Below are positions 28,373 through 39,390 of a stretch of 64,000 bases of DNA, piece by piece. Made by a program: the position numbers and the translations under genes. Numbering within the stretch: the stretch's first letter is position 1; each line of letters begins with the position of its first letter. A model generated the notes under the pieces. It did no database searches. It was not told the origin of the DNA and saw only the letters and a list, made by a program, of their open reading frames with translations. Origin of the DNA: JAJDAT01 sp964344185 (GTDB lineage Bacteria > Nitrospinota > Nitrospinia > Nitrospinales > JAJDAT01); NCBI GenBank assembly GCA_964344185.1, contig CAYFMN010000001.1:62001-126000 (forward strand), read 5' to 3'.

Positions 28373-30922
28373 ATGAATACGTGGAATTCTTTAAGCATAA
28401 AATGGAAACAAACATTTCTATATTTGACTGTTGGAATCTTTCCTCTAATTACTATCGCCGTCATAATTGTTTTGTCTTTTCAAAAAGTAAAAACTATAAA
28501 CGCATCACAATTTCAAACTGCTGCCGAAGAAATAGCCGATAAGATTGATCGTAATCTTTTTGAGAGATATGGAGACGTTCAAGCTTTTGGTCTCAACACG
28601 ATTCTCCAAAACAGGGAGTTTTGGTATCAAAAAGAAAGCCCAATAGTCGACGCTATGAATAGTTATGTTGATACTTACGATATCTATTATTTTACTTTAC
28701 TAGTGGACCTTAATGGGAAAGTCATTGCCATAAACAATAAGGACCAGGACGGTCAAAATATTCCAACTGAAGATATTTACAATCAGAACTTTAAAAATAC
28801 TCAATGGTTCAACGACGTAATAAATAAAAAATTTTACACAAGCCAAAAAGGCAACGTTGGCGGTAATAGCGCTTTTACAGGCACCGTGATCTATCCTTTG
28901 CATCGAAGTAAAAATGTTCAGGATATATACAGCGACGACGATGGCTTAACTATTGGTTTTATTGCTCCTGTCTATGACACGAATGGCGATGTGGTTGCCA
29001 TTTGGCATAACTTTGCCAAGTTTTCTCTAGTTGAAGAGTTTTTTATTGAATCCTGGAAAGCGCTAGAGCAAAAGGGACTAGGCAAAACCGAATTGACCTT
29101 ATTAAATGAAGAGGGAGAGGTGATTATTGATCATGACCCTTCTTTAGGTCAGGGAACAAGCGACACAGTTAAACACGATTTCAATGTTTTGTTCAAATTA
29201 AATTTGGCTGAAAAAGGCGTTGGCGCGGCGGTAAAATCCGTTTCAGGAGAAAATGGATTTATGTATGCCAAGCATGCTCGAAAAAAAATTGTTCAAGCCT
29301 CCGGGTTTGCGCATCATAAAGGAGCGTTAGGGTTTCCTGGAATGAACTGGTCTGTTTTAGTTAGAGCTCCAGACGAGGTGGTTAACGCCAGTTTAGTTGA
29401 CATTCAAGACAAAATAATATTTACCACTGTCGTAGTTATTGTTTTAACCTTAATTATAGGGCGGTGGAGCGCTAATCAAGTTATTTTACCAGTTCAATCC
29501 TTAACGACAGAACTTAAAAAGTTTTCTGAAGGAGAGATATACAAGATCAAACCATTAAATATAAAAACCAACGACGAATTTAAACAATTGGACAATTCAT
29601 TTAGAGATACCGTAAAGATTTTCAAGGAATTTATGATGAGCGTTTCCGAGGTATTAAGCGGGACGGTAAAAGAACTTAAAAATACTGCGATAAAAGGAGA
29701 ATTTAAAAAAGAACTTGATAAATTGCTAGAAAAGGCAGACGAAACCAGCAGAATAAGAACTATGGTTGATAACTCTCCTACCCATACTTTAATGGCCGAC
29801 CTCGATTTTAAAATGATTTATGCAAATCCTTCTACTCTAAAATTCCTTAAGAACTACGAAAACATTTTTAACTACAGAGCAGAAAACCTTATTGGTCAAT
29901 CTATTGACATTTTTCACAAGGATCCAAACCATCAAAAAAATATTTTACGAGATCCCAAAAACCTTCCACATCAAACTGTTATTACTATTGGCAATGATAT
30001 TCTATCAATTATGGCCACAGCAGTTTATAACCAAGACCAAAGTCACATTGGTTCAATGTTAATTTGGGATGTAATAACTGAAAAAAAAGCGATGGAAGAA
30101 CGAGAAAAAGAGGTAATGCAGCAAATTTCTAAAATGTCTAAAACATTAGCTGGCGCATCGGATGATTTAACTGAAACAAGTTCGGAGATGTCTTCTAATG
30201 CTGAAAAAACCTCAGAACAAGCAAGCGAGGTTTCTAATATTTGCGAAGAGGTTAGTCAAAACGTTCAAACTGTAGCTTCGGGAACGGAAGAAATGAGTAT
30301 TAGTATTAAAGAAATTGCCAAAAACTCATCAGAAGCGGCTAACGTCACAAGCGAAGCGGTTAAAATGGCGGAAAACACCAACGTTACTATTAGTAATTTA
30401 GGAACCGCGTCGTCTGAAATTAGCGAAGTGATAAAAGTCATAACGTCCATTGCGGAACAAACAAACTTGTTGGCCTTAAATGCTACAATTGAGGCGGCAA
30501 GAGCCGGCGAAGCTGGCAAAGGATTCGCTGTCGTAGCCAATGAAGTTAAAGAACTTGCCAAAGAAACTTCTAAGGCGACTGAGGATATTGGAAATAAAAT
30601 TTCTGGAATTCAAAAAAACACAAAAGAAGCCGTAGATGCCATTGCAGAGATTACGGAAATCATTAATAGAATTAACGATATTTCATCAACCATCGCAAGC
30701 TCGGTTGAAGAGCAATCGGCAACAACGGCTGAAATGGGAAGGAATGTTTCAAATGCAGCCGATGGTAGCCGCAAGATTACCGAACGTATGACTGAGGTAA
30801 CCGAAGCTTCCAACAATACAACATCTGGAGCCAACACCACTAAAATGGCCGCAAATGGACTTTCAAAGCTTGCTTCAGAGTTACAGGAGCTAGTTAACAA
30901 TAATAATCATAATGGCCACTAG
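28373..30922 (+). CDS. Methyl-accepting chemotaxis protein with Cache and PAS domains
   Basis: 849 aa from the ATG at 28373, chosen because GGAGG lies 5 bases upstream; a TTG at 28361 would put that site inside the gene. Membrane helix (about 15-37), large periplasmic double-Cache-type domain (38-340), second helix (about 344-363), HAMP-like region, PAS-like domain (about 460-570) and a full MCP signalling domain with hairpin tip EQTNLLALNATIEAARAGE. No C-terminal CheR pentapeptide. It senses a small periplasmic ligand and signals to CheA/CheW, neither of which is in the window. Confidence 0.93.
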   Translation: MNTWNSLSIKWKQTFLYLTVGIFPLITIAVIIVLSFQKVKTINASQFQTAAEEIADKIDRNLFERYGDVQAFGLNTILQNREFWYQKESPIVDAMNSYVDTYDIYYFTLLVDLNGKVIAINNKDQDGQNIPTEDIYNQNFKNTQWFNDVINKKFYTSQKGNVGGNSAFTGTVIYPLHRSKNVQDIYSDDDGLTIGFIAPVYDTNGDVVAIWHNFAKFSLVEEFFIESWKALEQKGLGKTELTLLNEEGEVIIDHDPSLGQGTSDTVKHDFNVLFKLNLAEKGVGAAVKSVSGENGFMYAKHARKKIVQASGFAHHKGALGFPGMNWSVLVRAPDEVVNASLVDIQDKIIFTTVVVIVLTLIIGRWSANQVILPVQSLTTELKKFSEGEIYKIKPLNIKTNDEFKQLDNSFRDTVKIFKEFMMSVSEVLSGTVKELKNTAIKGEFKKELDKLLEKADETSRIRTMVDNSPTHTLMADLDFKMIYANPSTLKFLKNYENIFNYRAENLIGQSIDIFHKDPNHQKNILRDPKNLPHQTVITIGNDILSIMATAVYNQDQSHIGSMLIWDVITEKKAMEEREKEVMQQISKMSKTLAGASDDLTETSSEMSSNAEKTSEQASEVSNICEEVSQNVQTVASGTEEMSISIKEIAKNSSEAANVTSEAVKMAENTNVTISNLGTASSEISEVIKVITSIAEQTNLLALNATIEAARAGEAGKGFAVVANEVKELAKETSKATEDIGNKISGIQKNTKEAVDAIAEITEIINRINDISSTIASSVEEQSATTAEMGRNVSNAADGSRKITERMTEVTEASNNTTSGANTTKMAANGLSKLASELQELVNNNNHNGH

Positions 30923-31002
30923 TTAAAGTCAGCAAACAAAAATTGAAGTAGATAATTTAACAATAAAAAGAGAGGCTGCTATAAAAAAATGAAAAATAAA
31001 TT

Positions 31003-31617
31003 TTAACTGGCTTCCAATTCTTTTTTTAAACTAATAAATTGGTTAAAACAGTCTTGGTATTCATGGGTCACGGGAAATTGAGGGAACTCTTTAACTATGC
31101 TTTCAGGCGGTCGGAAAAAAATACCTTTATGCGCGGCTTTTAGCATTCCCGTATCATTATAAGAATCTCCTGAAGCAATGACTTTAAAGTTCAAGTTTTT
31201 TAACGCTTCTACCGCTTTAGATTTCCCGTCTTTTTGCCTCAATTGATAATTCTCTATTTTTTTGTTTTCGTCGATAACTAAAGAATGACAAAACAGGGTA
31301 GGGTAACCTAACTGGGCCATTAGCGGCGCGGCAAACTCATAAAAAGTATCGGATAGAATAATAATCTGAAAATGTTCTCTCAGCATATCTAAATAATCTT
31401 TTGCTCCAGGCAATGGCTCAATTCCTTTGATAACGTCCTGAATATCATCAAGCTTAAGATTATTTTCGTCCAATATTTTTAACCTGCCTTGCATTAATTC
31501 ATCATAGTCAGGGATATCGCGAGTGGTTAGTTTTAGTTTTTCGATTCCAGTTTTCTCTGCAAACGCAATCCAAATTTCTGGAACCAATACGCCTTCCAAA
31601 TCCAAACAAGCTATCAT
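31003..31617 (-). CDS. thrH: ThrH-type phosphoserine phosphatase/homoserine phosphotransferase
   Basis: 204 aa HAD-superfamily protein. Motif I is LDLEGVLVPEIW, motif II IILSDTFYEF and motif III ASGDSYNDTGML, with the LDLEGVL(V/T)PEIW start typical of ThrH. It dephosphorylates phosphoserine and can pass the phosphate to homoserine. A clear AAGGAG site precedes the ATG. It lies 58 bp downstream of murJ on the same strand. Confidence 0.88.
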   Translation of the reverse strand: MIACLDLEGVLVPEIWIAFAEKTGIEKLKLTTRDIPDYDELMQGRLKILDENNLKLDDIQDVIKGIEPLPGAKDYLDMLREHFQIIILSDTFYEFAAPLMAQLGYPTLFCHSLVIDENKKIENYQLRQKDGKSKAVEALKNLNFKVIASGDSYNDTGMLKAAHKGIFFRPPESIVKEFPQFPVTHEYQDCFNQFISLKKELEAS

Positions 31618-31675
31618 TTAAAACTCCTTCAAAATTCTAATCAGTATTACGAAAATATTTATTAAGAACCGTGGT

Positions 31676-33251
31676 TTAAGTTTCCAAAGTTCTTCTATTT
31701 TTTAAATTTTTTATAAAATCCCATTCCTCATTTTTTAACAATCGAGAGACGATAATAAAACAAGACACTCCCATAAATATACAAAAAAACAAAACAGCCA
31801 GCTTAATCAGTAAGGATTCTGCCGGATTGAATAATAATCCATTTAAAAAATAGACAGCTAAAGTCATTACTCCGGAAGCGACAATCAGTTTTTGCGTTGA
31901 TTTCCAAATTTTGGTTCCTTCAAACCTTCCCAACCGTCTTTTTAATATCACTAAGAGAACCAGACAATTAAAAATTGCCGCTAAAGACGTCGCAAGGGCC
32001 AAACCCNNNNNNNNNNGCATGTTTTAGAGGCCCCATTAAAATAAGGTTTAGCGCAACATTCAACGCCATGGAATAAGCGCCAATGATTGCCGGAGTTTTT
32101 GCGTCATGTAAAGAATAAAAACCGGCGGTTAATATTTTTAAACCGGCGAACGCGCAAAGACCAATGGAATAGCATAATATGGCTTGCGATGTTCCGTCGG
32201 TGGCTATGCGCAAAAATTCGCCACGCTCCCAAAGCGTGTTTACGATTGGAAACCTCAAAACTATCAAGCCGCAAGTAGCCGGAATGGTTACAAATAAAAC
32301 AAGTCTTACTCCAAATGAAATAGTTTTCCTAAAACTGTCAATATCTTTTTGCGCCGCTTGATCGGAAAGAGTAGGCAATATCGCCGCTCCTAAAGCGACT
32401 CCAAATACTCCTAAAGGAAGCTGAACCAATCGATTGCCATAATATAAATAAGAAATAGACCCGCCAGGTAGTAGCGAAGCTAATAGAGTGTCTATCAAAA
32501 TATTAATTTCGTAAACGGCAACCCCTAAAACCGCAGGGAGCATTAACTTCCCAAACTTGACAATACCGGCGTTTTTAAAATCAAAATTAAACGAAAAACG
32601 CAATCCTTTCGCTCTTGCCAAAGGCCATTGCATGGCTACCTGAATAAAGCCACCGGCCAGTACTCCAACCGCAAGCCCCATTATTGGTTCTTCCATTTTA
32701 GGCGAAATCCAGAGCGCCGAAACGATAATGCAAATATTCAAAAGAACGGGAGCAAATGCAGGTAACGCAAAAATCTTTTTCGTGTTTAATATCGCGGTAA
32801 AAAAAGCTGATAAGCCAATAAAAAATAAAAAAGCCGCCATCCATTCAGTTAAGCGAACGGTTAATTGGAATTTACCGGGGTCGTCTACAAAACCGGGAGC
32901 TAAAACAGAGATTAATGACGAAGCGAAGAAAAAAATAATCAAGCTTACCGCTCCCAAGGCAACGCTTAATAGCAAAAATAATTTAGAGCAAAACTCCCAT
33001 CCTTCTTTACTTTTATTAGTCGCTAAATATCCTGAAAATACTGGTATAAACGCGGCAGTCATACCGCCTTCTCCTAAAATCCTTCTTTGAATATTAGGAA
33101 TTCTGAAAGCTACAAAAAATGCGTCGGCGGCGGCGGAAGAGCCAAAGCTCATAGCAATAACTAAATCCCTTATAAAACCAAAAACCCTGGAAAATAAAGT
33201 CATTGACCCGATAGAACCGGCGGCGCGGCTAACTTTTTCGTTTTTATCCAT
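31676..33251 (-). CDS. murJ: Lipid II flippase MurJ, interrupted by an assembly gap
   Basis: About 521 aa if the 10-N gap is removed. The start (GSIGSMTLFSRVFGFIRDLVIAMSFG), FRIPNIQRRILGEGGMTAAFIPVF and the 12-14 helix layout are those of MurJ, which flips the peptidoglycan precursor lipid II to the periplasm. The two halves are in different frames because of the N run at 32007-32016. Joining the flanks directly gives PLKHAGLALATS, the expected sequence of the family. ATG start. Confidence 0.95.
32007..32016. other. Assembly gap (10 N) inside murJ, probably zero length
   Basis: Removing all ten N joins CATGC to GGGTTTGG on the minus strand, restores the frame and yields the family-consensus residues H-A-G-L at the junction. 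Confidence 0.9.
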
Positions 33252-33422
33252 TCAGGAAAGGGGCGAGAGGAAAGAAAGTTGATGAAAGAAGTTTCTATAT
33301 GAGGTGTAAAAACTGAAACTCTTTATTTTTTAAGGAAGTATAACAAAATAAAATAAAAGGAGTAATAATAAATCAATTAAAAATGAAATACGAAAAAGGT
33401 CTAAAAGTTAATTTAAAATTTA

Positions 33423-34109
33423 TCAGTTTGGCCAGTTTTGGACGCCTTTTTGAATTATTTCCTTCACTGCTTTACCAATCATTTCACCCAAAATGGTGTG
33501 CATACCACAATAAATCTCTTGTAATTCTCCGCTACCTGCAACAACGATACAATCGGTGCCAGTTCCGGTTGCAATTTGATTAGATTTTTTACTTACCACT
33601 ACCGCTTCCATAATTGCGGCGGTTTTCGCCATAGTAGCTACATGGATCGCTTCAATTAAACCGGAGACATGGGGTAGGGCATTGCAAGAGATTATTAGAT
33701 TAATAGTTCCTGGTTTATTATCCACTTCATTTAAGCCGACATCGGCTAAATCTCCAACAGACCTAGCGTTGTTTAACCCAACCGTTGCGACAGCGTGTAC
33801 CCAAAGAGGACCGCTCTCTAAAAATACTTCTTTATATCGAGAGACATTGGCGCCTGTAATTAATCCAGTAGCATTAGAAGGTAAATTATATCTTTGGATG
33901 GTATCTTCGAAAATGGTATTTAGGTCTTCCTCTTCGAAATCGCTGCATTCATGATTAAAGATACAACTTGATTCAGTTATGCCGCCGTTAAAAGGAGCCC
34001 AACTTAATATTGAACTGGCTTGGGGAAGATCAATTATTAGAGTTTTGTTTTTTAAGCAAACTTTAACTGGAGTAATTATCTTTCCAGGAAGGTTATTGAT
34101 CAAATTCAA
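33423..34109 (-). CDS. cbiZ: Adenosylcobinamide amidohydrolase
   Basis: 228 aa. The CbiZ signatures are present: GLITGANVSRY, HAVATVGLNNARSVGD, PGTINLIISCN, TMAKTAAIME, IATGTGTDCIVVAG and HTILGEMIG. CbiZ removes the aminopropanol arm from adenosylcobinamide so that salvaged corrinoids re-enter B12 synthesis. TTG start. It follows the HDOD gene and an unknown gene with short spacing. A user of B12, the radical SAM protein at 3.6 kb, is in the same window. Confidence 0.9.
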   Translation of the reverse strand: MNLINNLPGKIITPVKVCLKNKTLIIDLPQASSILSWAPFNGGITESSCIFNHECSDFEEEDLNTIFEDTIQRYNLPSNATGLITGANVSRYKEVFLESGPLWVHAVATVGLNNARSVGDLADVGLNEVDNKPGTINLIISCNALPHVSGLIEAIHVATMAKTAAIMEAVVVSKKSNQIATGTGTDCIVVAGSGELQEIYCGMHTILGEMIGKAVKEIIQKGVQNWPN

Positions 34110-34138
34110 TACGCTCTTTGTGAAAAGTGAATTTTATT

Positions 34139-34549
34139 TTATTCATCCATTGCTTCCCATAAATCAAGATATTTATCGGCAGCTTCCTTTAATACTTTTT
34201 TATGCGCCGCTATTTCTTCTTCTGGTAGTTTCGCCAAATCACCAAAGTTTTCTTCTTTAAAAGCTTCTTTCAAAATTGCGGTTAATTCATCGGTTTTTTC
34301 AAAACCAATCATATCCCCCACAGTTCCAGGCACGGCCTTTATCGACATTTCCAATTCCCTTATATTTCTTTTTAACGGTTTGCCATCGTCTATAGCTTTT
34401 ATTAACCTTTCTAAACTTGTCCCAAACTTCTCAAAAAGAGCAGAGACGCCGATTTTCCTGGTGTCTCTTTGGTTTTTAAGAGTAGATATCCTGGCAATTA
34501 GTTCATTAGCAACAGTAACGGCCCCTTCAAACATCTTGTCTCCATCCAT
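34139..34549 (-). CDS. Hypothetical helical protein between HDOD and cbiZ genes
   Basis: 131-136 aa, depending on start. The ATG at 34534 has GGAG 5 bases upstream and is preferred over the ATG at 34549. The protein is charged and predicted fully helical (ARISTLKNQRDTRKIGVSAL, then an acidic C-terminus), with no signal peptide, membrane segment or recognised domain. Spacing of 8 bp to the HDOD gene and 29 bp to cbiZ suggests one transcript. Confidence 0.6.
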   Translation of the reverse strand: MDGDKMFEGAVTVANELIARISTLKNQRDTRKIGVSALFEKFGTSLERLIKAIDDGKPLKRNIRELEMSIKAVPGTVGDMIGFEKTDELTAILKEAFKEENFGDLAKLPEEEIAAHKKVLKEAADKYLDLWEAMDE

Positions 34550-34557
34550 TTTTAGTC

Positions 34558-35394
34558 TTAAGAAAAAATTTCAACCATATCCTCAAATCCTTCATATATC
34601 TCTTCATATATGGCCGTTAAATGTCTATTCGGTAAATGTAACTTTCTCCAAGCATTTGTATCCAAAACCTGGGACTGCATTTGCCCGCTACTCCCCAGGA
34701 AACTGCCCTCTGCAATCGTATCGGCCACATGCATAATTGCGGCTTCAGTTTCGCAAACCAAAGATTCATGCGGATTATGATGGAAAGCTACGGCCTCGCA
34801 CAACCATTCCGGCAATTTCCATTTTTTCAATAAAGTTTTGCCAACTTGGGCATGATCAAAACCCATTACGTCTCTCTCGGCGTCTATAAGATTACGTCCC
34901 CATTCATTGCATTGAATCAAGGCGGCTCTTGCTTTTTCCGGCATCTGTTTATAAATAATTAGACTGCCAATATCGTGAATCATTCCTCCAACAAAATAAA
35001 CGTCCAGGTTTTTTTGGTCTTTAAGTTTCGCAATGGATTTAGTCGCCAGGCCGCATGCAATCCCATGATGCCAAAATGTCTTTAGCGTTATTAGATTTTC
35101 TGGAATTCCTTCAAATTTTGATAAAACGGTAGACCCCAATGCAATGCTTAGAAGTTGCTCGGTTCCAATTATGTTTAAAGCTTTTTCGACCGTATCGATT
35201 TCCTCCTGTAAATTATAAATTGGACTATTAACGATCTTGACAAGACGGTTGCACAGGTCTTGATCATACATGACTATATTAACCATCTGATCAATAGTGC
35301 TTCTAGGGTCGTTAATAGCTTCAATTAATAGGTCAAGAATCAATGGAAACGCTGCAATATCCGACTCTTTAGCGACTAATTTTTCGGGTGTCAT
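34558..35394 (-). CDS. HDOD domain signalling protein
   Basis: 278 aa filled by an HDOD domain: FPLILDLLIEAINDPRSTID, LCNRLVKIVNSPIYN, ALNIIGTEQLLSIALG, GGMIHDIGSLI and AVAFHHNPHES. The domain is a degenerate relative of HD phosphohydrolases; here HD (MIHDIG) and HH (FHHNP) pairs remain. HDOD proteins appear in regulatory and chemotaxis contexts without a settled biochemical role. ATG start; 230 bp of AT-rich sequence lies between it and the upstream kinase. Confidence 0.88.
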   Translation of the reverse strand: MTPEKLVAKESDIAAFPLILDLLIEAINDPRSTIDQMVNIVMYDQDLCNRLVKIVNSPIYNLQEEIDTVEKALNIIGTEQLLSIALGSTVLSKFEGIPENLITLKTFWHHGIACGLATKSIAKLKDQKNLDVYFVGGMIHDIGSLIIYKQMPEKARAALIQCNEWGRNLIDAERDVMGFDHAQVGKTLLKKWKLPEWLCEAVAFHHNPHESLVCETEAAIMHVADTIAEGSFLGSSGQMQSQVLDTNAWRKLHLPNRHLTAIYEEIYEGFEDMVEIFS

Positions 35395-35623
35395 AAAAAA
35401 TAACGGTACATGTTCTTATATAGCTGTCATTTTTGACGCGTTAATCGCGCCAAAAAACAAATTTAATTAAAATAAATTTTATAACAAACCGTTTTAATAT
35501 TAAAAAAAATCTTTAGATCATTTGAATTTAAGAAACGGAAATAAGCTTTAAAAGTAAAGCAATTAGGAAAGTTCAACTGGCGTTTACAGTTTTATACTTT
35601 GGTAAAAGGAACCCTGGAAGATT

Positions 35624-38108
35624 TTATTTCAAATAAATTTCGTATTTATTTAAAACCTCTAATAAAGAGTTAACGTTTAAAGGTTTGGTCAAATAGTCTT
35701 TGAATCCCATGCCTTTAGCCTTATTAATATCTTCATCACTGGCGTTTGCGCTAACTGCAATAACAGGAATACTCTTAGTCGCTTTTATTTTCTTTAACTG
35801 CATAAAAACGTCAAAGCCATTCATTTTGGGAAGATGAATGTCCAATAAAATCAAATCCGGCAGATTTATTTTTGCGGCTTCCAAGCCCGACATTCCATCT
35901 TGGGCGCAATAAAGATTTATGCCATTCTGTTCTTCGATAATTCGTTTAACTAATTTTAAATTCCTTATATTGTCTTCAACATATAAAACATTAATTGGTT
36001 TCTTTAAGTTTATTGAAAGCGATGAAATATTTTTTGAAGGTTTACCAGAAAAAACCATTGGCTCTTTTGCTATGGGAGCCAATGGAATATCAACGTAAAA
36101 ACAGGTTCCTTCATGTTCAATGCTATGAAAATCAATATAACCGTTCATTAACTCAACAAGTTTTTTGGTTACAGATAAACCAATACCCGTGCCCTCGATT
36201 TGGCTAAATTCAGCGCCGCCTCTTTCAAAAGGTTTAAAAATTTTGCTTTGAAAGCTTTCCGGAATTCCTTTCCCTGTGTCCTGAACATTAATCCTAACGT
36301 AATCGTTATTTTTTATTTCGTGATTTAAAGTAACCGATCCACAAGGTTTGTTGTATTTAATCCCATTCGCCACTAAATTAAGGAATACCTGTCTTAAACG
36401 AAACTCATCGGCAAGCACATAAACTTCATTTGAACCTGTCATAAAGTCTATAAGAGTAATGTTTGCTTTTTGCGCCATTGGTCTTATAGATGCTATGGTT
36501 TCAGTAACCAGTTTATTTAGATTGATCGACTCAATTTTAACCGACATTTTTCCAGATTCAATCCTCGATAAATCGAGAATTTCATTAATGAGTCGCAACA
36601 AATGTCTTCCCGATTCTAAAATCAGTTTAACGTCTGAAACATGTTTTTCATCTAAAACAGGTCTCTTACTCTGTAGCAGGATTTGAGCAAAACCTATAAT
36701 GGCATTCAATGGAGTACGAAGCTCATGACTCATTTGGGATAGAAATTCAGATTTATAATTATCCGCTTTTACCGCCATTTCTTTGGCGACAATTAAGTTT
36801 TTTTCACTCTCCATACGTTTTTTTAATAGTCCTAATTGTCCTCCTAGCCCAACCAAAAGGGGAATTTGATTAGAATCCAAATGGTCTTGAAAAACTGATG
36901 AAAAGAATTCGAACACTCCTATAATTTGATCGCCTGCGTAAACAGGAGAAGCAAATCCAGAACGCAAACCGGCCTTCACTCCAAAAGGTTCTCTAGGGAA
37001 ATTTTTCTCCCTCGGTATCTCCGAAATCCAAACAGGTTTTCCCTTTTCCCAAACTTCGCCGGGAAGACCTTCTCCTTTAATAAAAACCATACTTTTTGAA
37101 ATATCTTGAAACTTTGATATCGCTTTAGATTTTAGATAAGAAGCCTTCCATTGGCATAAACATTCGAGAGTTGTTTGCGCCGGATTTATTTCCCAATAAT
37201 TAGCCAATTCCCATTGAAGGTTCTCTCCAATTATTTGAAGCGTCTGCTCGATAGTCTCTTCCCAACCAAGCGACCGTGAAACCACATTCGACATACCAAA
37301 AAAAATATTCATTCTTAAGTCAGTATCGATTGAAAGCTGGTTATTTTTGAAAGTAATAACCACCCCCATAGTTTCATCGTCTTCTTTAATTGGGGAAGCT
37401 TTAAGGTCTACTGAAATAAATGAACCGTATTTACTCAAAAATACTTGATCGCTTCCAGTTTTGCTTTCTCCATCTCTTATTGCGCTATAAACGATATTAC
37501 TGCTGTCCCTGAAAATATCTTCATCTGAATTTAGATGGTAAATTGTGGAGTAAAATGAACGTCCCTTTAATTCATTAACTTTATATCCTAATAACGATGC
37601 ACCCCTGGAATTTACAAAAGTTATATTTCCATTCAAGTCAATGCCTATAATGCCGTCTTTTACGTCGTTTAAAATAATTTCATGAAGCTTCTGCGATTCC
37701 TCAAACTGTTTTTTGGAGTTATTAAAAACTGTGACGGTGAAAAAACGGTCTTTGTCTACCCAAAATTCCTTAAAAACAAATTGGGCGCTGAAGGATCCCA
37801 TCTCTGCAATAAGCCTTAGCTTTCACAAACGAACCCATTTTTATTTTTTGTTGAAATCGCCAAAAACTTTTAATCTGGTTGTGTTTAATGTCTTCAAAAA
37901 GTTCGGGAGCTAAATCTTTAATATTTTTTTGGGTCGCTTCAGAAGCTGAATACCCAAATAGCTTTTCTGCAGTTGAATTGAATAGAAATATTTGTCCAGC
38001 TTCATTTACCGTTAAAATTCCATTCAATGAGTTATTCACTGAAGCGGCAAGGTGGGCTTCTGTCTCTGAAAACTGATATTTTTTTTCGGAAACTATGGGC
38101 ATTATCAT
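35624..38108 (-). CDS. Soluble hybrid sensor kinase (PAS-PAS-GAF-HisKA-HATPase-REC) with a frameshift
   Basis: Read as two overlapping frames: 38108-37770 holds the first PAS domain up to KAYCRDG, and 37801-35624 resumes with SFSAQFVFKEFWVDKDRFF. Removing one G from the GGG run (plus-strand CCC at 37797-37799) joins them as CRDGSFSAQ, the expected end of a PAS domain, giving 827 aa. A second PAS (LNDVKDGIIGIDLNGNITFV), a GAF-like domain, HisKA with His in QMSHELRTPLNAIIGF, HATPase (GTGIGLSVTKK) and a C-terminal receiver (Asp in LPDLILLDIHLP) follow. No membrane segment. Either a recent frameshift mutation or a base error. Confidence 0.85.
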
Positions 38109-38303
38109 TCTTTTTCAAAGAATTCTTATGTCACAGGATTGTCTCAATTGTTAAACTTATAATAAATTTTAATCAAAGTAAATGCGAAATTGCATATTAG
38201 AATTACATTAACCCATTTATTTTTAAGAAGTTATATACATAATCAAAGTATTAATCAGGTTAGGAATAGAGGAGGGGCTATACTAAAAGGTGAAAGGTCA
38301 ACA

Positions 38304-39390
38304 TTAATCTAAAGAGAGAAGTTTTTTTAAAATTGGCATTAAACGTTTTGTAAACTTAGTAGAATCTTCTTTGTTCAAATGAGACCATTCCGGGCAATCA
38401 AAACCCGCGAGTTGAGGATAATCTTCAAAGTGGATTCCCAGCGCTCCGGTTACTTCAATAATTCGGTCCCAAAAACCTGACCTTGGAGTGAATTGATTCT
38501 CCATTTCTCTTAATTTTCCCGTAGAAGGCAGTCTAACAAAAACAACCTTACCGCCACGAGCTATAATTTTATCAACATTTTTTTTGGTTTTTTCTAATAC
38601 CATATCCGCCATCTTTTTTACTTGAGCTTTTTTTTCAGATGGACTCAACTTTACTTTATCTGGAGGAGGAGTGAATAAGGGAATCCATATTTGCTGTATA
38701 CGTTTTTGCAGCTTCTCATCTTTTGCCGCAATACTCGTCATTCCTCCCTGTCTCTCTTCATTTACCGTATAAAAATAGGGTGGCAATTCAGGGTGAACCT
38801 TAGCTTTTTTACGATTTGGAATTTTAAGCGACAATAAAAGTTGATTGAGCGTTAAGTCTTCCTGATTGATAAAGGCAAATCTGCGCTCCAAAAACATTCC
38901 TAAGTGATGGCCTATTTTTTGACTGGGACTCCAGTTTTGGAAATATTCTAAATGATCTAATGGGCTTTTCATTGGAGGGCCTCCGGGCGCAAAGAAAAGG
39001 CCTGGAACCACGCCGACGATTACTTTTCCGGAAAATTTTGGATGGTTTGCAAGATCCTCTAAATAAGGCCCTGGGTTCGTTCCAACTGTAGCCAATTGCA
39101 GAGGCCTTTCCCCCATTGCTTTTTCATAAACATCCATATCAAAATCAAAAAGCATCCGCGAAGCTCCGATTAAAACCATTTGAGCCGGATCTTTATCCAC
39201 CAAAGCTCGGCGGCTCGCCCAAAGATCTNNNNNNNNNNGGAGCATAGCCTAAACTGCGACAATAAAATTCCCAGGAAAACGTTAATACTGCCGTCAATAA
39301 AAGGGTAATCAAAGCGAGCTTTGACCAATGATGTCGAGGTATAATCCGTTCCAATTGGTAGGTATTAAAACTGGAAGTAGATGAAGGCAT
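38304..39390 (-). CDS. SGNH-like/AlgJ-type acyltransferase partner protein, interrupted by an assembly gap
   Basis: 358 aa if the 10-N gap is removed. One N-terminal membrane anchor (ALITLLLTAVLTFSWEFY), then a periplasmic domain beginning DPAQMVLIGASRMLFDFD, where GASRM is the likely nucleophile block, and ending DCPEWSHLNKEDS, the Asp and His of an SGNH-type triad. A strong GGAGG site lies before the ATG, and the start overlaps the MBOAT gene by 26 bp. Paired MBOAT and SGNH proteins O-acetylate polysaccharides (AlgI with AlgJ/AlgX is the model). Acceptor unknown. Confidence 0.72.
39229..39238. other. Assembly gap (10 N) inside the SGNH-like gene, probably zero length
   Basis: Deleting the ten N joins the two reading frames on the minus strand and gives the continuous sequence SLGYAPDLWASRRAL. 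Confidence 0.88.
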
